This document shows positions 36,401 through 44,622 of a DNA stretch of 64,000 nucleotides, piece by piece. How positions within the stretch are numbered: position 1 is the first letter of the stretch; every line of letters starts with the position of its first letter. The notes beneath the pieces are model-generated. The model did not search any database and had not been told where the DNA came from. It worked only from the letters and a program-made list of their open reading frames with translations. The translations under genes were made by a program, and so were the position numbers. The stretch is from JAPPLB01 sp965218555 (GTDB lineage: Bacteria; Acidobacteriota; Terriglobia; Bryobacterales; UBA6623), in assembly GCA_965218555.1 (NCBI GenBank), contig OZ244625.1, forward strand, positions 1,922,001 to 1,986,000, in the 5' to 3' direction.

Positions 36401-36999
36401 AAGCCGAAGAATCATTCCGCAGCTTGCAATTCGCCTTGGCGCTGGCCGTGTTTCTGGTCTACCTGGTGATGGCGTCGCAGTTCGAATCTCTGACGCATCC
36501 ATTCGTGATTCTGTTCACCGTGCCGCTGGCGTTGGTTGGCGTTGTGTTGTCGTTGTTCGTCACCGGGACCGCCGTAAGCGTGATGGTGTTGCTGGGAGTG
36601 ATCGTCCTGGCGGGCATCGTGGTCAACAACGCCATCGTCCTCGTGGACTATACGAATCAACTCCGCCGCCGCGGCGCGGCGAAGCGGGAAGCGGTGCTGC
36701 TGGCGGGGCAGGTTCGGTTGCGGCCGATCTTGATGACGACGCTCACCACCGTGCTCGGCCTCTTTCCGATGGCTTTGGGTTGGGGCGAGGGTTCGGAGAT
36801 CCGCGCGCCGATGGCGGTTACCGTCATGGGCGGGCTGGTGTTTTCGACGTTGCTGACCCTGGTGTTGATTCCGGTCGTGTATGAAGGCGTCGACCGCGGC
36901 TCGCGCGCGTTGGATTCGGTGGCTGACAGGGACGAGAAACCCGCGGCCGAACAGCGGATGGAGCCATCCTGGGGGACACTGCGTGAGGAGAGCAACTAG
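33487..36999 (+). CDS. RND efflux pump, inner-membrane permease 1
   Basis: 1170 residues with RND architecture: N-terminal helix (TVSMFVAAIILFGLVSL), porter domains, and two sets of membrane helices. TM4 contains GIGMLVDNSIVVLE with the proton-relay type Asp, and the second half has GIVVNNAIVLVDY. It is about 100-130 residues longer than standard AcrB-type pumps, mostly through an Asn/Gln-rich low-complexity insert (about 838-898) in the second periplasmic porter region and extra sequence near residues 490-570. Transports drugs, lipids or metabolites out using proton motive force. Followed 3 bases later by a second pump. Confidence 0.93.
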   Translation: MQITRTAIRRPVTVSMFVAAIILFGLVSLQRLPLNLLPDISYPSLTIQTELPDTAPAEIEALITRPVEEQVGVVSGLRRLTSISRSDQSEVVLEFAWNTNMDFAAMDVREKLDGLTLPEDAEKPVVLRFDPSHDPIMRMQIFGDLSLSQLRYLAEKELKQGLESTEGVAAVKVLGGREEQIRIEVDEKRLAELGIAITEVTNILRQENLNQASGSLYDQDARYMVRMLNEFRSVDEIRRIIVRNEQGRNVVLGDVARVWRGTKDREVIARLNGRESVELAIYKEGDANTVTVSRDVRDKLAEMKKSPFYPRGLEYEIVFDQALFISESVNNVRTAAILGGLLATAILFIFLQDGRSTLIIGMSIPISIMATFALMHQTDITLNIMSLGGVALGIGMLVDNSIVVLESVARHRREGVGLADAAYRGTKEVGLAVTASTLTTVAVFLPLVFVEGIAGQLFKDQALTITYSLLASLLVALTFIPMVLGLRMRKGEMEEVDERTKPEDTVPRDEPVGGFRLVYRDLTSAGRWLVWAVFSAAIPSILWALRFAAREIGRLLLTLISPLLKLTLRGFESLYLTYPRVLEASLNNKPIVFVSVLAFVALAALLYGSLGGELIPPLSQGEFSFEVRFPEGTPLDTTDRVFHGIEKKVAAIDDVQTVFSSVGGSNENQFSQSALDEHAGRIFVLMKDRENRQAEERAIAQVREALAGYPDAAYTFARPTLFSFKTAIEVEVYAFDMEDQRRAAAMVIERLEAIPGLSDIQTTTKLGSPEIQVRFDRDRLARLGLDETRIGEILRNKIRGDVASRYREEDKQIEILVRAEESHRDTIADLKTLVINDRGNSNPNRATGQNNEQNGGGASAVSTPTSMRSAAANNRANSNRRNQQNRQNENEEEQNVQPAAAPIRLGAVADIRIARGPAEVRRIRSQRAAVISANLVGRDLNSVSDDIREELQDLRTELPLNTTVGLAGQNEEAEESFRSLQFALALAVFLVYLVMASQFESLTHPFVILFTVPLALVGVVLSLFVTGTAVSVMVLLGVIVLAGIVVNNAIVLVDYTNQLRRRGAAKREAVLLAGQVRLRPILMTTLTTVLGLFPMALGWGEGSEIRAPMAVTVMGGLVFSTLLTLVLIPVVYEGVDRGSRALDSVADRDEKPAAEQRMEPSWGTLREESN

Positions 37000-37002
37000 A
37001 CA

Positions 37003-40000
37003 ATGAGTACCCCGATTCCGGACCCGCCGAAGCGCGCCACTCCCTCCGGCATGAGCCGCGATGCGGGGAGCCGTCTGGCCGGTTTCTCGGTACGCTACCC
37101 CGTCACCATCTGCATGGTCTTCGTGCTGTTTCTCACGCTGGGCGGCATCTCCATCTTCAAGATTCCGCTCGTGTTGATGCCGGACATCGAGGGGCCTTTC
37201 CTGCGGGTGAGCGTCAGCCACCCGAACAGCACGCCGCTGCAGACCCTGGAATCGATCACGAAACCGCTCGAGGAGACGCTCAAGACCATCCCCGGCGTCC
37301 AGCGAGCCCAATCCTACGCCTCGCGCAACAACGGGAGCGTGGAGATGAACTTCGATTGGGGCCGGGAGGTAGGGCTGATTCGGAACGAGGTTCGGGACAA
37401 GGTCGATCTGATCCGCAACGAGCTTCCCGATGAGGTCGAACGGATCAACATCTGGAACTGGAACACAGCGCAGACTCCGGTTATGTTCGGAGCGTTCTCT
37501 TCGGAGCGCGATCTGCGGCAGTCGGCGGACTTTCTCGACCTCAAGGTGAAAAAGCCGCTGGAGCGCGTGCCGGGAGTGGCCGAAGTGCAGTTCTGGGGCG
37601 TAGGCCGGCGAGAAGTCAACATCGACCTCCGCCTGGATGACATCAAGCGTTACCGCGTGGATGTCGGCCAGATGTTCCGCAAGCTCGACGATATCAACGT
37701 CAACCGCTCTCTCGGCCGCGTTGTCGACGGCGAGGTTCAGTACAGTGCCCTTACGCAGGGGACGCTTCTCTCGCTCACCGATATCGAGACGATCCCCGTG
37801 AATGACCGGGGACTCCTTTTGCGTGATGTCGCGGACATTCTCTACGAGGCACCGCCGCGTTCCTCGGGAAGCCGCCTCAACGGACAAAACTCGCTGGGGT
37901 TCATGGTCCGCAAGACCTCCGAAGCGAACGCCGTCGAAGTGACGAACGGCGTGCTCGAGAAGATCGAAGAGTTGAAGAACGACCCGTCGATGGGCGGCAT
38001 CAATCTCTTCCTGTGGTTCAACCAGGGCAAGGAAATCGTCAAGTCGCTGTCGGGTTTGTTGAGTGCAGGCGTTCTCGGCGCGTTGCTGGCCGTTTTCGTG
38101 CTCGTCCTTTTTCTGCGGCGATTCGATGCGTCGATGATCATCGCTCTGTCGATCCCTTTCTCCATCGTTTCGGCCATCGGGTTCCTCCACTTCAGCGGCA
38201 AGAGCTTGAACGTGCTGACGATGCTCGGGCTGATGCTGGCCACCGGCATGCTTGTCGACAACGCCGTCGTCGTGCTGGAGTCGATCTACCAGAAGCTCGA
38301 AAAAGGCATGAGTCGCGTCAAGGCCGCCCGCGTGGGAACACAGGAGGTCATCATGGCGGTCATCGCGGCCACGTTGACGTCGATCATCATCTTCGTGCCG
38401 TTGGTTTTCGGTCAGGAGTCGCAGTATTCGACGCTTCTGGGACACGCCGGGATGTCGATCATCTTCGCTCTGCTGTGCTCACTGTTCATTTCGCTTACAC
38501 TCATCCCGCTGGCGATGGCGCGGTTCCTGCGCGTCGACATGACGTCCCGGCCTCGTTGGCAACGTCAGCTCGGGAAGGCGTTCGGCTCTCTGTTCTCGCG
38601 GTCCCGCGATGGCGAATCCATCAAACCGCAAGCCAAGAGCCCGGCCCACGGTGCAGAGGAAGCCGGCACGGTCGTAAGGGGCTATCTGCGGCTGGTCGGT
38701 TGGCCCCTGGAGCACCGTGTGCTTGTGGGTCTGGTCTTGGTACCGGCTCTCATTGCGGGCGCTGGCTGGCTGCTCGCGAACAAGGTCCCCAACATGACTC
38801 CCGAGTCGCTCAACATTCGAGACGTTCGGGTCCGCTACAAATTTACCGAGAACTTCCACTACGCAAAGATCGTCAACGACTACGTCATACCGGTCGAGCA
38901 AGTCCTGGAGGACAACCGCGAGCGCTGGAAGATCAGGGATATCCGGTCGGAATACGACAACAACCGCGCTCGCACCGAGATCTTCTTCGACACTGACCGC
39001 ATCACTCACGACGAGCTCCAGAAGTTCCGCGAAGAGATCGAAGAAAAGCTGCCGGAGATTCCGGGGTCCGAAATCACCCTCGGCAGTCAGCGAGGAGAGG
39101 ATCGCACGGGCTTTCGCGCGAACTTGTTCGGCGACGATCCGGAAACGCTACAGAACCTCGCTGAAGAGGCCGAACGGCTGCTGCTCGCCCGGCCGGGATT
39201 CACTCGCGTGAGCCTGCCAACCGACAGCGTCGAGGAGGAAGTTCAGATTCGTCTTTATCGTGAGTTGGCGCGGCAGTACGGCATCTCCCCGCAGTCGGTT
39301 TCCGAAGTTCTGGGGATTGCGGTCCGCGGGCGGCAAATCCGTGGATTCCGCACCCCCGAAGGCGAGGTCGACATCCTCGTGCAACTGCGGCCGGAGGATC
39401 GCGAAGACCTGGACGATCTCAAATCGATGGTCGTAGGCGCCGGACGGGACGGGGAACCCATTCTACTGTCGCAAGTCGCGGAACTCAGAATCGAGCAGGT
39501 GCCCAGCCGGATCCGGCGAGAAAACCGCAGAACGAATCTCTCCTTCTGGGCGGAATACAGCGGCGGGCAGCGCGAGGCGGGCAAGGCCGTCATGACGGAA
39601 GTCATGAACCTTCTCGCATACCCGGCCGGATACGGTTGGAGCTACAGCTTCTGGACGAATCAGCAGGACGCCGACCGCAGCGATTTCTTGTGGGATATCG
39701 GTTTGGCTCTGTTCATGGTCTACTTCGTGATGGCGTCGCTGTTTGAATCGCTGTCCCACCCGTTCGCGATCATGTTCTCGCTGCCGCTCGCGCTGGTCGG
39801 CGTGGCGGGCTTCCTCTACGTCACGAATACGCCATTCAACATGATGGCCTGGATTGGCTCGATGGTGCTGATCGGCATTGTCGTCAACAACGGGATCGTA
39901 CTCATCGATCACATCAACAACCTGCGGCGCAAGGGACTGCCACGGTCCGAGGCGATTCGTGAAGGTTGCCGGGAACGCTTCCGCCCCATCGTGATGACGG

Positions 40001-40248
40001 CGACCACCACCGTCGTCGGCCTCATCCCCTTGGCGTGGGGCGACAGCGCGATGTTCGAGGTGAAGTATTTCCCGCTCGCCCGCACCGTGATGGGAGGCCT
40101 GCTGGCATCCACCGTGTTGACGCTGATCGTCCTGCCGACCTACTACACGCTGTTTGACGACCTGGGCGCCTGGATGAGGCGCGTTTGGACCTCGACCCGC
40201 TCGACGACTTCTCCGCGCCTCGGCCCCAAGCCGGCCTGGCGCATCTGA
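37003..40248 (+). CDS. RND efflux pump, inner-membrane permease 2
   Basis: 1081 residues. TM1 (YPVTICMVFVLFLTLGGISI), TM4 with GMLVDNAVVVLES, and the second half with GIVVNNGIVLIDHINN show a complete HAE-like RND pump. It is clearly diverged from the neighbouring permease 1, so the operon encodes two non-identical pumps, as in MdtBC-type heteromeric systems; whether they form a heterotrimer is inference. Starts four bases after the stop of permease 1. Confidence 0.93.
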   Translation: MSTPIPDPPKRATPSGMSRDAGSRLAGFSVRYPVTICMVFVLFLTLGGISIFKIPLVLMPDIEGPFLRVSVSHPNSTPLQTLESITKPLEETLKTIPGVQRAQSYASRNNGSVEMNFDWGREVGLIRNEVRDKVDLIRNELPDEVERINIWNWNTAQTPVMFGAFSSERDLRQSADFLDLKVKKPLERVPGVAEVQFWGVGRREVNIDLRLDDIKRYRVDVGQMFRKLDDINVNRSLGRVVDGEVQYSALTQGTLLSLTDIETIPVNDRGLLLRDVADILYEAPPRSSGSRLNGQNSLGFMVRKTSEANAVEVTNGVLEKIEELKNDPSMGGINLFLWFNQGKEIVKSLSGLLSAGVLGALLAVFVLVLFLRRFDASMIIALSIPFSIVSAIGFLHFSGKSLNVLTMLGLMLATGMLVDNAVVVLESIYQKLEKGMSRVKAARVGTQEVIMAVIAATLTSIIIFVPLVFGQESQYSTLLGHAGMSIIFALLCSLFISLTLIPLAMARFLRVDMTSRPRWQRQLGKAFGSLFSRSRDGESIKPQAKSPAHGAEEAGTVVRGYLRLVGWPLEHRVLVGLVLVPALIAGAGWLLANKVPNMTPESLNIRDVRVRYKFTENFHYAKIVNDYVIPVEQVLEDNRERWKIRDIRSEYDNNRARTEIFFDTDRITHDELQKFREEIEEKLPEIPGSEITLGSQRGEDRTGFRANLFGDDPETLQNLAEEAERLLLARPGFTRVSLPTDSVEEEVQIRLYRELARQYGISPQSVSEVLGIAVRGRQIRGFRTPEGEVDILVQLRPEDREDLDDLKSMVVGAGRDGEPILLSQVAELRIEQVPSRIRRENRRTNLSFWAEYSGGQREAGKAVMTEVMNLLAYPAGYGWSYSFWTNQQDADRSDFLWDIGLALFMVYFVMASLFESLSHPFAIMFSLPLALVGVAGFLYVTNTPFNMMAWIGSMVLIGIVVNNGIVLIDHINNLRRKGLPRSEAIREGCRERFRPIVMTATTTVVGLIPLAWGDSAMFEVKYFPLARTVMGGLLASTVLTLIVLPTYYTLFDDLGAWMRRVWTSTRSTTSPRLGPKPAWRI

Positions 40249-40275
40249 CCTGCATTTCTCACCACGTGACGAGGG
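40247..40275 (+). repeat. Short post-gene repeat, copy 2
   Basis: Begins at the TGA of RND permease 2 and matches 248-275, which follows the stop of the first ORF in the window. Core TTTCTCACCACG is identical. Confidence 0.4.
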
Positions 40276-40358
40276 ACGCATGCGGCAAGACAAGCCCGAC
40301 GTTAGTGGTCAGTTGTCAGTTGCCAGTGGCCAGGAAGGAAAGGGAATCGGCCACTCTG

Positions 40359-40405
40359 GCATGACTTCGTTGCCCCGGCTTGCCGTGCTCAACGCAGCGT
40401 CAAGT
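40359..40405 (-). repeat. Dispersed intergenic repeat, copy B2
   Basis: On the minus strand it reads TTGAGCACGGCAAGCCGG followed by GGCAACGAAGTCATG, matching 2756-2802. It lies in the 270-base convergent interval between RND permease 2 and the VWFA gene, which holds no gene. A short direct duplication (GTCAGTTG-type, about 40311-40328) is next to it. Confidence 0.55.
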
Positions 40406-40519
40406 TTGACCCAACGTCAATAAAGCTGGGGTGTGAAGCCGCTCTGCGATCTATCTTTGGCCCCTTTGCTGCCCAAGCGCTTTCCGATGTGCGCTCAAGT
40501 CTCGGCGAGCAACCCTGTC

Positions 40520-41563
40520 TCAGGGCGCGGGCACTTCCGGCGGATAGTATCCGGCGCGGTGCCGGATATCCAGATCCACGTACTTCGTCAGATTGAGCTC
40601 GACGCGGATGCTGCGGAACTTACCGTCGCTGAACGGCGTCGGCGGGACGTAGCCCAGCACATAATGCTTCTGAATGCCGCCCGCCACGTCGCGAATGGCA
40701 TCGAACAAAGCTTGCAACTGCGCGGCGTTGTATTCACCCGTCCCGACGGTGTAGACGAAGTTGCCGGCGTCTTGTGGTTTGGAGAGATAGCCGGAGACGT
40801 CTTTATGTACGTTGTCCATCGGCTGCACGATACGTCCGCCGGTCGCTTCGGCGAGTTGGAACAGGTTCTTCTCTTCTTTCTCGTGAAAGCCCCAGGCCAC
40901 CGTGCTCAACCCGTGGATAGTCACCTGGTGGCGCTGCGCTACGTAGAGAACTTCCTCCAGGCTTCGCTTGCTGACATTATCGTGACCGTCGCCGATGATG
41001 ATGATCACTTTGCGCGGCTCGCCGGGACCCTTGTACTCCTGGGACGCGAGGTACTTGGTGCAGGCATCGTAGATGGCGTCCATCATCGCGCTGCCGCCGC
41101 CGTGCTTGACCTTCTCGAGTCTCTCGGAGATCAAATACGCATCGTTGGTCATCTTGACGAGCAGATCGACTTCCGTGTGGTAGCCCATCAAGAATCCGCG
41201 GTCACGCCCGCCTTCGGGAATCAACAGGAAGGCGAGGTCGCCGATCGAATCTTTGTACGTCTTGTAGTAGAGACGTGCCCGGCTACTCTGATCGATGAGA
41301 AGGCCCACCCGCAACGGCGGCATATTTTCGACATCGGTGCTCTTCGTCAGATACCGAATCTCGACCCTCTTGCCGTTCTCCCAAACCTTGAAGTCGTCCT
41401 TTTTCAGGTCGACCAGGAACCGACCCTCGTTGTCCATCACGGCAACCGGCACGTTGACCACGTTGACATCGACCTGAATCGTCGAACCGGGATCGACTTC
41501 CGCCTCTTGGGCACCGAGCACGGTGACCCAAACCAACAGGATGATGCCAATCGCTTTGCGCAT
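40520..41563 (-). CDS. Secreted VWFA-domain protein of acidobacterial type (1)
   Basis: 347 residues from the second ATG (41563). The first ATG (41581) lies only two bases after a TAGAAT hexamer, and the second gives a better signal peptide (MRKAIGIILLVWVTVLGAQ). After VDVNVVNVPVAVMDNEGR (a strand region typical of this family) comes the VWA fold: LRVGLLIDQSSRA, GGGSAMMDAIYDA, KVIIIIGDGHDN. The metal-site motif D-x-S-x-S is degenerate here (DQSSR). C-terminal YVLGYVPP is also family-typical. Function unknown. Confidence 0.85.
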   Translation of the reverse strand: MRKAIGIILLVWVTVLGAQEAEVDPGSTIQVDVNVVNVPVAVMDNEGRFLVDLKKDDFKVWENGKRVEIRYLTKSTDVENMPPLRVGLLIDQSSRARLYYKTYKDSIGDLAFLLIPEGGRDRGFLMGYHTEVDLLVKMTNDAYLISERLEKVKHGGGSAMMDAIYDACTKYLASQEYKGPGEPRKVIIIIGDGHDNVSKRSLEEVLYVAQRHQVTIHGLSTVAWGFHEKEEKNLFQLAEATGGRIVQPMDNVHKDVSGYLSKPQDAGNFVYTVGTGEYNAAQLQALFDAIRDVAGGIQKHYVLGYVPPTPFSDGKFRSIRVELNLTKYVDLDIRHRAGYYPPEVPAP

Positions 41564-41641
41564 GGCCGCCTGAATCCGCATTCATTCTACCCCAAGTCCA
41601 TGAGCCGAGCGTACCTTGCCTCACAAAGTGCCCGACCGGCG

Positions 41642-42559
41642 TCAATATAAATCCGGTTCACCCGGCGGCCGCGTTTTCCAGCGCCGGTGGATCCAAAGCC
41701 ACTGCTCGGGGTACTCGCGGACCGCCTCTTCGATAACCTTCTGACAACGCTGCGTGTTCTCCGCCAAGTCAGCCTCTTTGTTACCCGTGTCCACCATCGG
41801 GACTGGCGGACTGAAGCGCAGTGCGTGCTTCTGACGCTTCTCGTTCCAGAATGCGAAACCGGGAACGACCGGTGTTTTCGTCCGCATCGCGAGGCGAGCG
41901 ATTCCGCTGGTCGCGCTCGCTCGGTGGCCGAAGAACTCCACGAACACTCCGTCGTCGCCGGCCGTGTTTTGGTCGACCAAGACCCCGGCCGCCTCGTTCT
42001 CCCCAACGGCTTTGAGCGCCCGGCGAGCGAATTCCTGCTTGCGAATCAGCCGGTTTCCCGAGCAGACGCGGCGCTGCTCCACGAAGCGATCGAAGTAAGG
42101 ATTATCGAGTGCCCGCACGACGACATGCAAAGGGTGACCGTGAAGGCCGTGTGCGTGAGCGCTCAGTTCCCAGTTCCCCAGGTGCGCCGTGAGATACAAG
42201 ACGCCGCGGCCCTGCCGTCGCGCATCGTCGTAGTGCTCGTAGCCCTCGTAGTCGAGCCACTCCCCGATGTTGCCTTGATCGATGCGTGGCATGCGGGCAA
42301 CAGACAGCAAGACGCGCCCCAGGTTCTGATAGACGCCGCGCACGACTTCCCGGCGGCGGCCCGCGGACATGTCGGGAAAAGCCAGCCGCAGGTTGCGGTC
42401 GGCGATCCGGCGCCACCGCGGCGTCAGCGCGTGCGCCACCCATCCAAGCCCCGCGGCGAACCCGCGAGCGAAAGGCGGCGGCAACCACTGCAGGGCTTGG
42501 AGAATCGGCCAGGCAAACACATACTCCGCCCCGTTCCGCAGTGCGCCGCGCCGTGCCAT
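41642..42559 (-). CDS. Lipid A / Kdo2-lipid acyltransferase (LpxL/HtrB family)
   Basis: 305 residues, usual length. The catalytic H-x4-E/D motif is AHLGNWELSAH, followed by VDQNTAGDDGVFVEFFG and the C-terminal YPEQWLWIHRRWKTRP, both hallmarks of the family. An N-terminal membrane-associated helix is present. The enzyme transfers secondary acyl chains to lipid A precursors at the inner membrane, supporting an LPS-bearing envelope. A TATCTT hexamer nine bases before the ATG suggests a near-leaderless message. Confidence 0.92.
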   Translation of the reverse strand: MARRGALRNGAEYVFAWPILQALQWLPPPFARGFAAGLGWVAHALTPRWRRIADRNLRLAFPDMSAGRRREVVRGVYQNLGRVLLSVARMPRIDQGNIGEWLDYEGYEHYDDARRQGRGVLYLTAHLGNWELSAHAHGLHGHPLHVVVRALDNPYFDRFVEQRRVCSGNRLIRKQEFARRALKAVGENEAAGVLVDQNTAGDDGVFVEFFGHRASATSGIARLAMRTKTPVVPGFAFWNEKRQKHALRFSPPVPMVDTGNKEADLAENTQRCQKVIEEAVREYPEQWLWIHRRWKTRPPGEPDLY

Positions 42560-42696
42560 CCCTACACCAAGATAGCGCCGGCGGCCGGGATGTGAGGGAA
42601 GCAGCCCGCTATCGGGTGAGAGGATGCGGGCCTAAGGTGGCGCCGCAGAGGCTGGTATATACACCGCGGTGGTAGAATACTCGCCGGTGAACGCTG

Positions 42697-43455
42697 ATGA
42701 GACTCGGCCTTGTTACCTACAACATCGCCCGCAACTGGGATATCGAAACGATCATCAAGCAACTCGAAGCCGCCAGGTGGGAGGCCGTCGAGCTGCGGAC
42801 AACCCACGCGCACGGCGTTGAACCGTCTCTGTCGCCGCAAGAGCGGGAGAAAGTGCGGGACCGATTCTTGCGAAGCAAGATTCGACTGCTGAGTCTGGGA
42901 ACGGCGTGCGAATACCACTCACCGGACCCGGCCGTCGTGCGGCGGAACATCGAAGAGACGGCCAGCTTCGTCGACCTGGCGCACGATTTGGGGTGTTGGG
43001 GGATCAAGGTGCGGCCGAATCGCCTGCTCGAAGATGTGCCTTGGCGCGTCACACTCCAACAGATCGGCGAGGCGCTGCAGGAGTGCGGCGATATCGGCGC
43101 GCGCAAAGGCGTCGAGATCTGGGTCGAGGTGCATGGCAGAGGCACCCAGAATCCGATTCACATGCGAACGATCATGGACGTGTGTTCGCACCCCTATGTG
43201 GGAATCTGCTGGAACTCGAATCCGGGTGAGGTCGTAAACGGCTCGATCAGAGAGCCGTTCGAGTTGTTGCGACCGTTCATCAAGAACGTGCATATCAACC
43301 GGCTGGCGAGCGGTTACCCTTACCGGGAGTTGTTTGGATTGCTGCGTGGTAGCGGCTATGAGCGCTACTGCCTGGCCGAGGTGGCCGAGAGCAAGGAGCC
43401 GGAGCGGTTTCTACAATATTATCGGGCTCTTTGGAATGAATTGAACCGTGCTTAG
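42697..43455 (+). CDS. TIM-barrel sugar phosphate isomerase/epimerase-like protein
   Basis: 252 residues, all in one AP-endonuclease-2-type TIM barrel. Acidic metal-ligand positions appear in EAVELRTTH, WGIKVRPNR, EIWVEVHG and GICWNSNPGE, and KNVHINRL follows. The family covers xylose-isomerase-like epimerases and inosose dehydratase. The substrate is unknown. Extended -10-like TGG-TAGAAT (42670-42678) lies 18 bases before the ATG. Its stop codon is inside dispersed repeat copy A2. Confidence 0.8.
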   Translation: MRLGLVTYNIARNWDIETIIKQLEAARWEAVELRTTHAHGVEPSLSPQEREKVRDRFLRSKIRLLSLGTACEYHSPDPAVVRRNIEETASFVDLAHDLGCWGIKVRPNRLLEDVPWRVTLQQIGEALQECGDIGARKGVEIWVEVHGRGTQNPIHMRTIMDVCSHPYVGICWNSNPGEVVNGSIREPFELLRPFIKNVHINRLASGYPYRELFGLLRGSGYERYCLAEVAESKEPERFLQYYRALWNELNRA

Positions 43456-43557
43456 CCGCCCATGGCGAAGGTCACGCGGAAGGTGCTGCGGGCTTTTGCG
43501 GTCGCTCGGCGCGGGGTGAGCAGGAGGGCGATCCAGATCGATCTCCTCCGGCGGACG
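43452..43557 (-). repeat. Dispersed ~100-bp repeat, copy A2
   Basis: Reverse complement matches 696-794. The copy overlaps the TAG of the isomerase gene and fills the following intergenic space; on the minus strand a 65-residue Arg-rich frame (43452-43649) covers it, ending at the same stop position as in copy A1. The rest of 43558-43777 shows no gene. Confidence 0.6.
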
Positions 43558-43777
43558 ACAATGACCGTCGCCCGGAAGGGTAACGCGACGCGCTTCCGGC
43601 CCGTGGCGTGAAAACCTGATGCCGTGTTCCTGGAGCGACCACGAGTCACTCCATCGGCCCCCCAGGGCGCATAACGCCGCCCGCGTGACTGTCACTACGG
43701 GCTATCAGGCATAGATCCGTGGACATGACGTGTCGGCGGTCGGGCCGGACGCCCGGCGGTGGCTATGATGAGTTCCC

Positions 43778-44410
43778 ATGCCCGAAAAGACATATAAAGA
43801 TCCGGAACTGGCGCTGAACCGCATCTACACCAGGAGTGGCGACCAAGGCGAGACGCGGCTCGTCAACGGCCGGCGCATCCCGAAAGACGACCTCAAGATC
43901 GAAGCCTACGGTACGGTCGATGAGTTGAACTCTTTCGTAGGAATGGCTTGCGTCTCCGCAGGCGAGATGGCCGCGGCATCGAGTGAGATGGGCCGTCTGG
44001 CGGACACCCTGGTACGGGTGCAGCACGAGCTGTTCAACTTGGGTTCGATTCTGGCCACCGACCCGGCGGAGATTCAGCCCAAGCAGGCGCGGGTCAATGC
44101 AGCGGACGTCCTGCAACTCGAAGCCGAGATCGACGAGATGAATGCTGACCTCGAAAGACTTCGTTCGTTCGTGCTGCCGGGCGGGTGCCGCCTCAACACC
44201 GAGCTGCACGTCTGCCGCGCCGTCTGCCGCCGGGCGGAGCGGATCGTCATCGCTCTTTCTCGGAAAGAGGATGTTCCCAAGGACGCCGTCCGCTACCTGA
44301 ACCGGCTGAGCGACGCGCTCTTTGTTTGGAGTCGATGGGTGTGCAGGCAACTCGGCGTCGACGAAGTTCTGTGGCAACCGAATCAGGGAGCCTCGGGGAG
44401 CGGCGACTGA
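43778..44410 (+). CDS. PduO-type cob(I)alamin adenosyltransferase
   Basis: 210 residues. YTRSGDQGETRLVNGRRIPKDD at the N-terminus (ATP-binding), AYGTVDELNSFVG, and the C-terminal FVLPGG ... AERIVIALS ... RYLNRLSDALFVWSRW with conserved Arg/Asn/Asp residues define PduO/MMAB. It converts cob(I)alamin plus ATP to adenosylcobalamin. No cobalamin-dependent enzyme is adjacent. A TATGAT hexamer ends eight bases before the ATG and no Shine-Dalgarno is seen. Confidence 0.93.
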   Translation: MPEKTYKDPELALNRIYTRSGDQGETRLVNGRRIPKDDLKIEAYGTVDELNSFVGMACVSAGEMAAASSEMGRLADTLVRVQHELFNLGSILATDPAEIQPKQARVNAADVLQLEAEIDEMNADLERLRSFVLPGGCRLNTELHVCRAVCRRAERIVIALSRKEDVPKDAVRYLNRLSDALFVWSRWVCRQLGVDEVLWQPNQGASGSGD

Positions 44411-44622
44411 GGATCATCACTGGCCCCGGACGCTCGGCTATTGAGACAACGCAAAGTTGCTAGCCAGCCGAGTCCGGACCTTTTACGGGATCGACTCCGT
44501 TCCGGCGCTACGTGCTCCCACTGCTTCATCGCTTCCCGTGCAGCCGGAACGAGCAACGCAGGGCCGGTTTCGACGTTCAGAAGCCGTGCGGTCTGCGAGT
44601 TCCAGCGGGTACAATGCCTGCC

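Noticed and set aside
36412..38445. 677-codon antisense ORF across the junction of the two RND pumps
   Set aside because: His/Arg/Gln-rich mirror of the pump genes; both pumps are complete on the plus strand.
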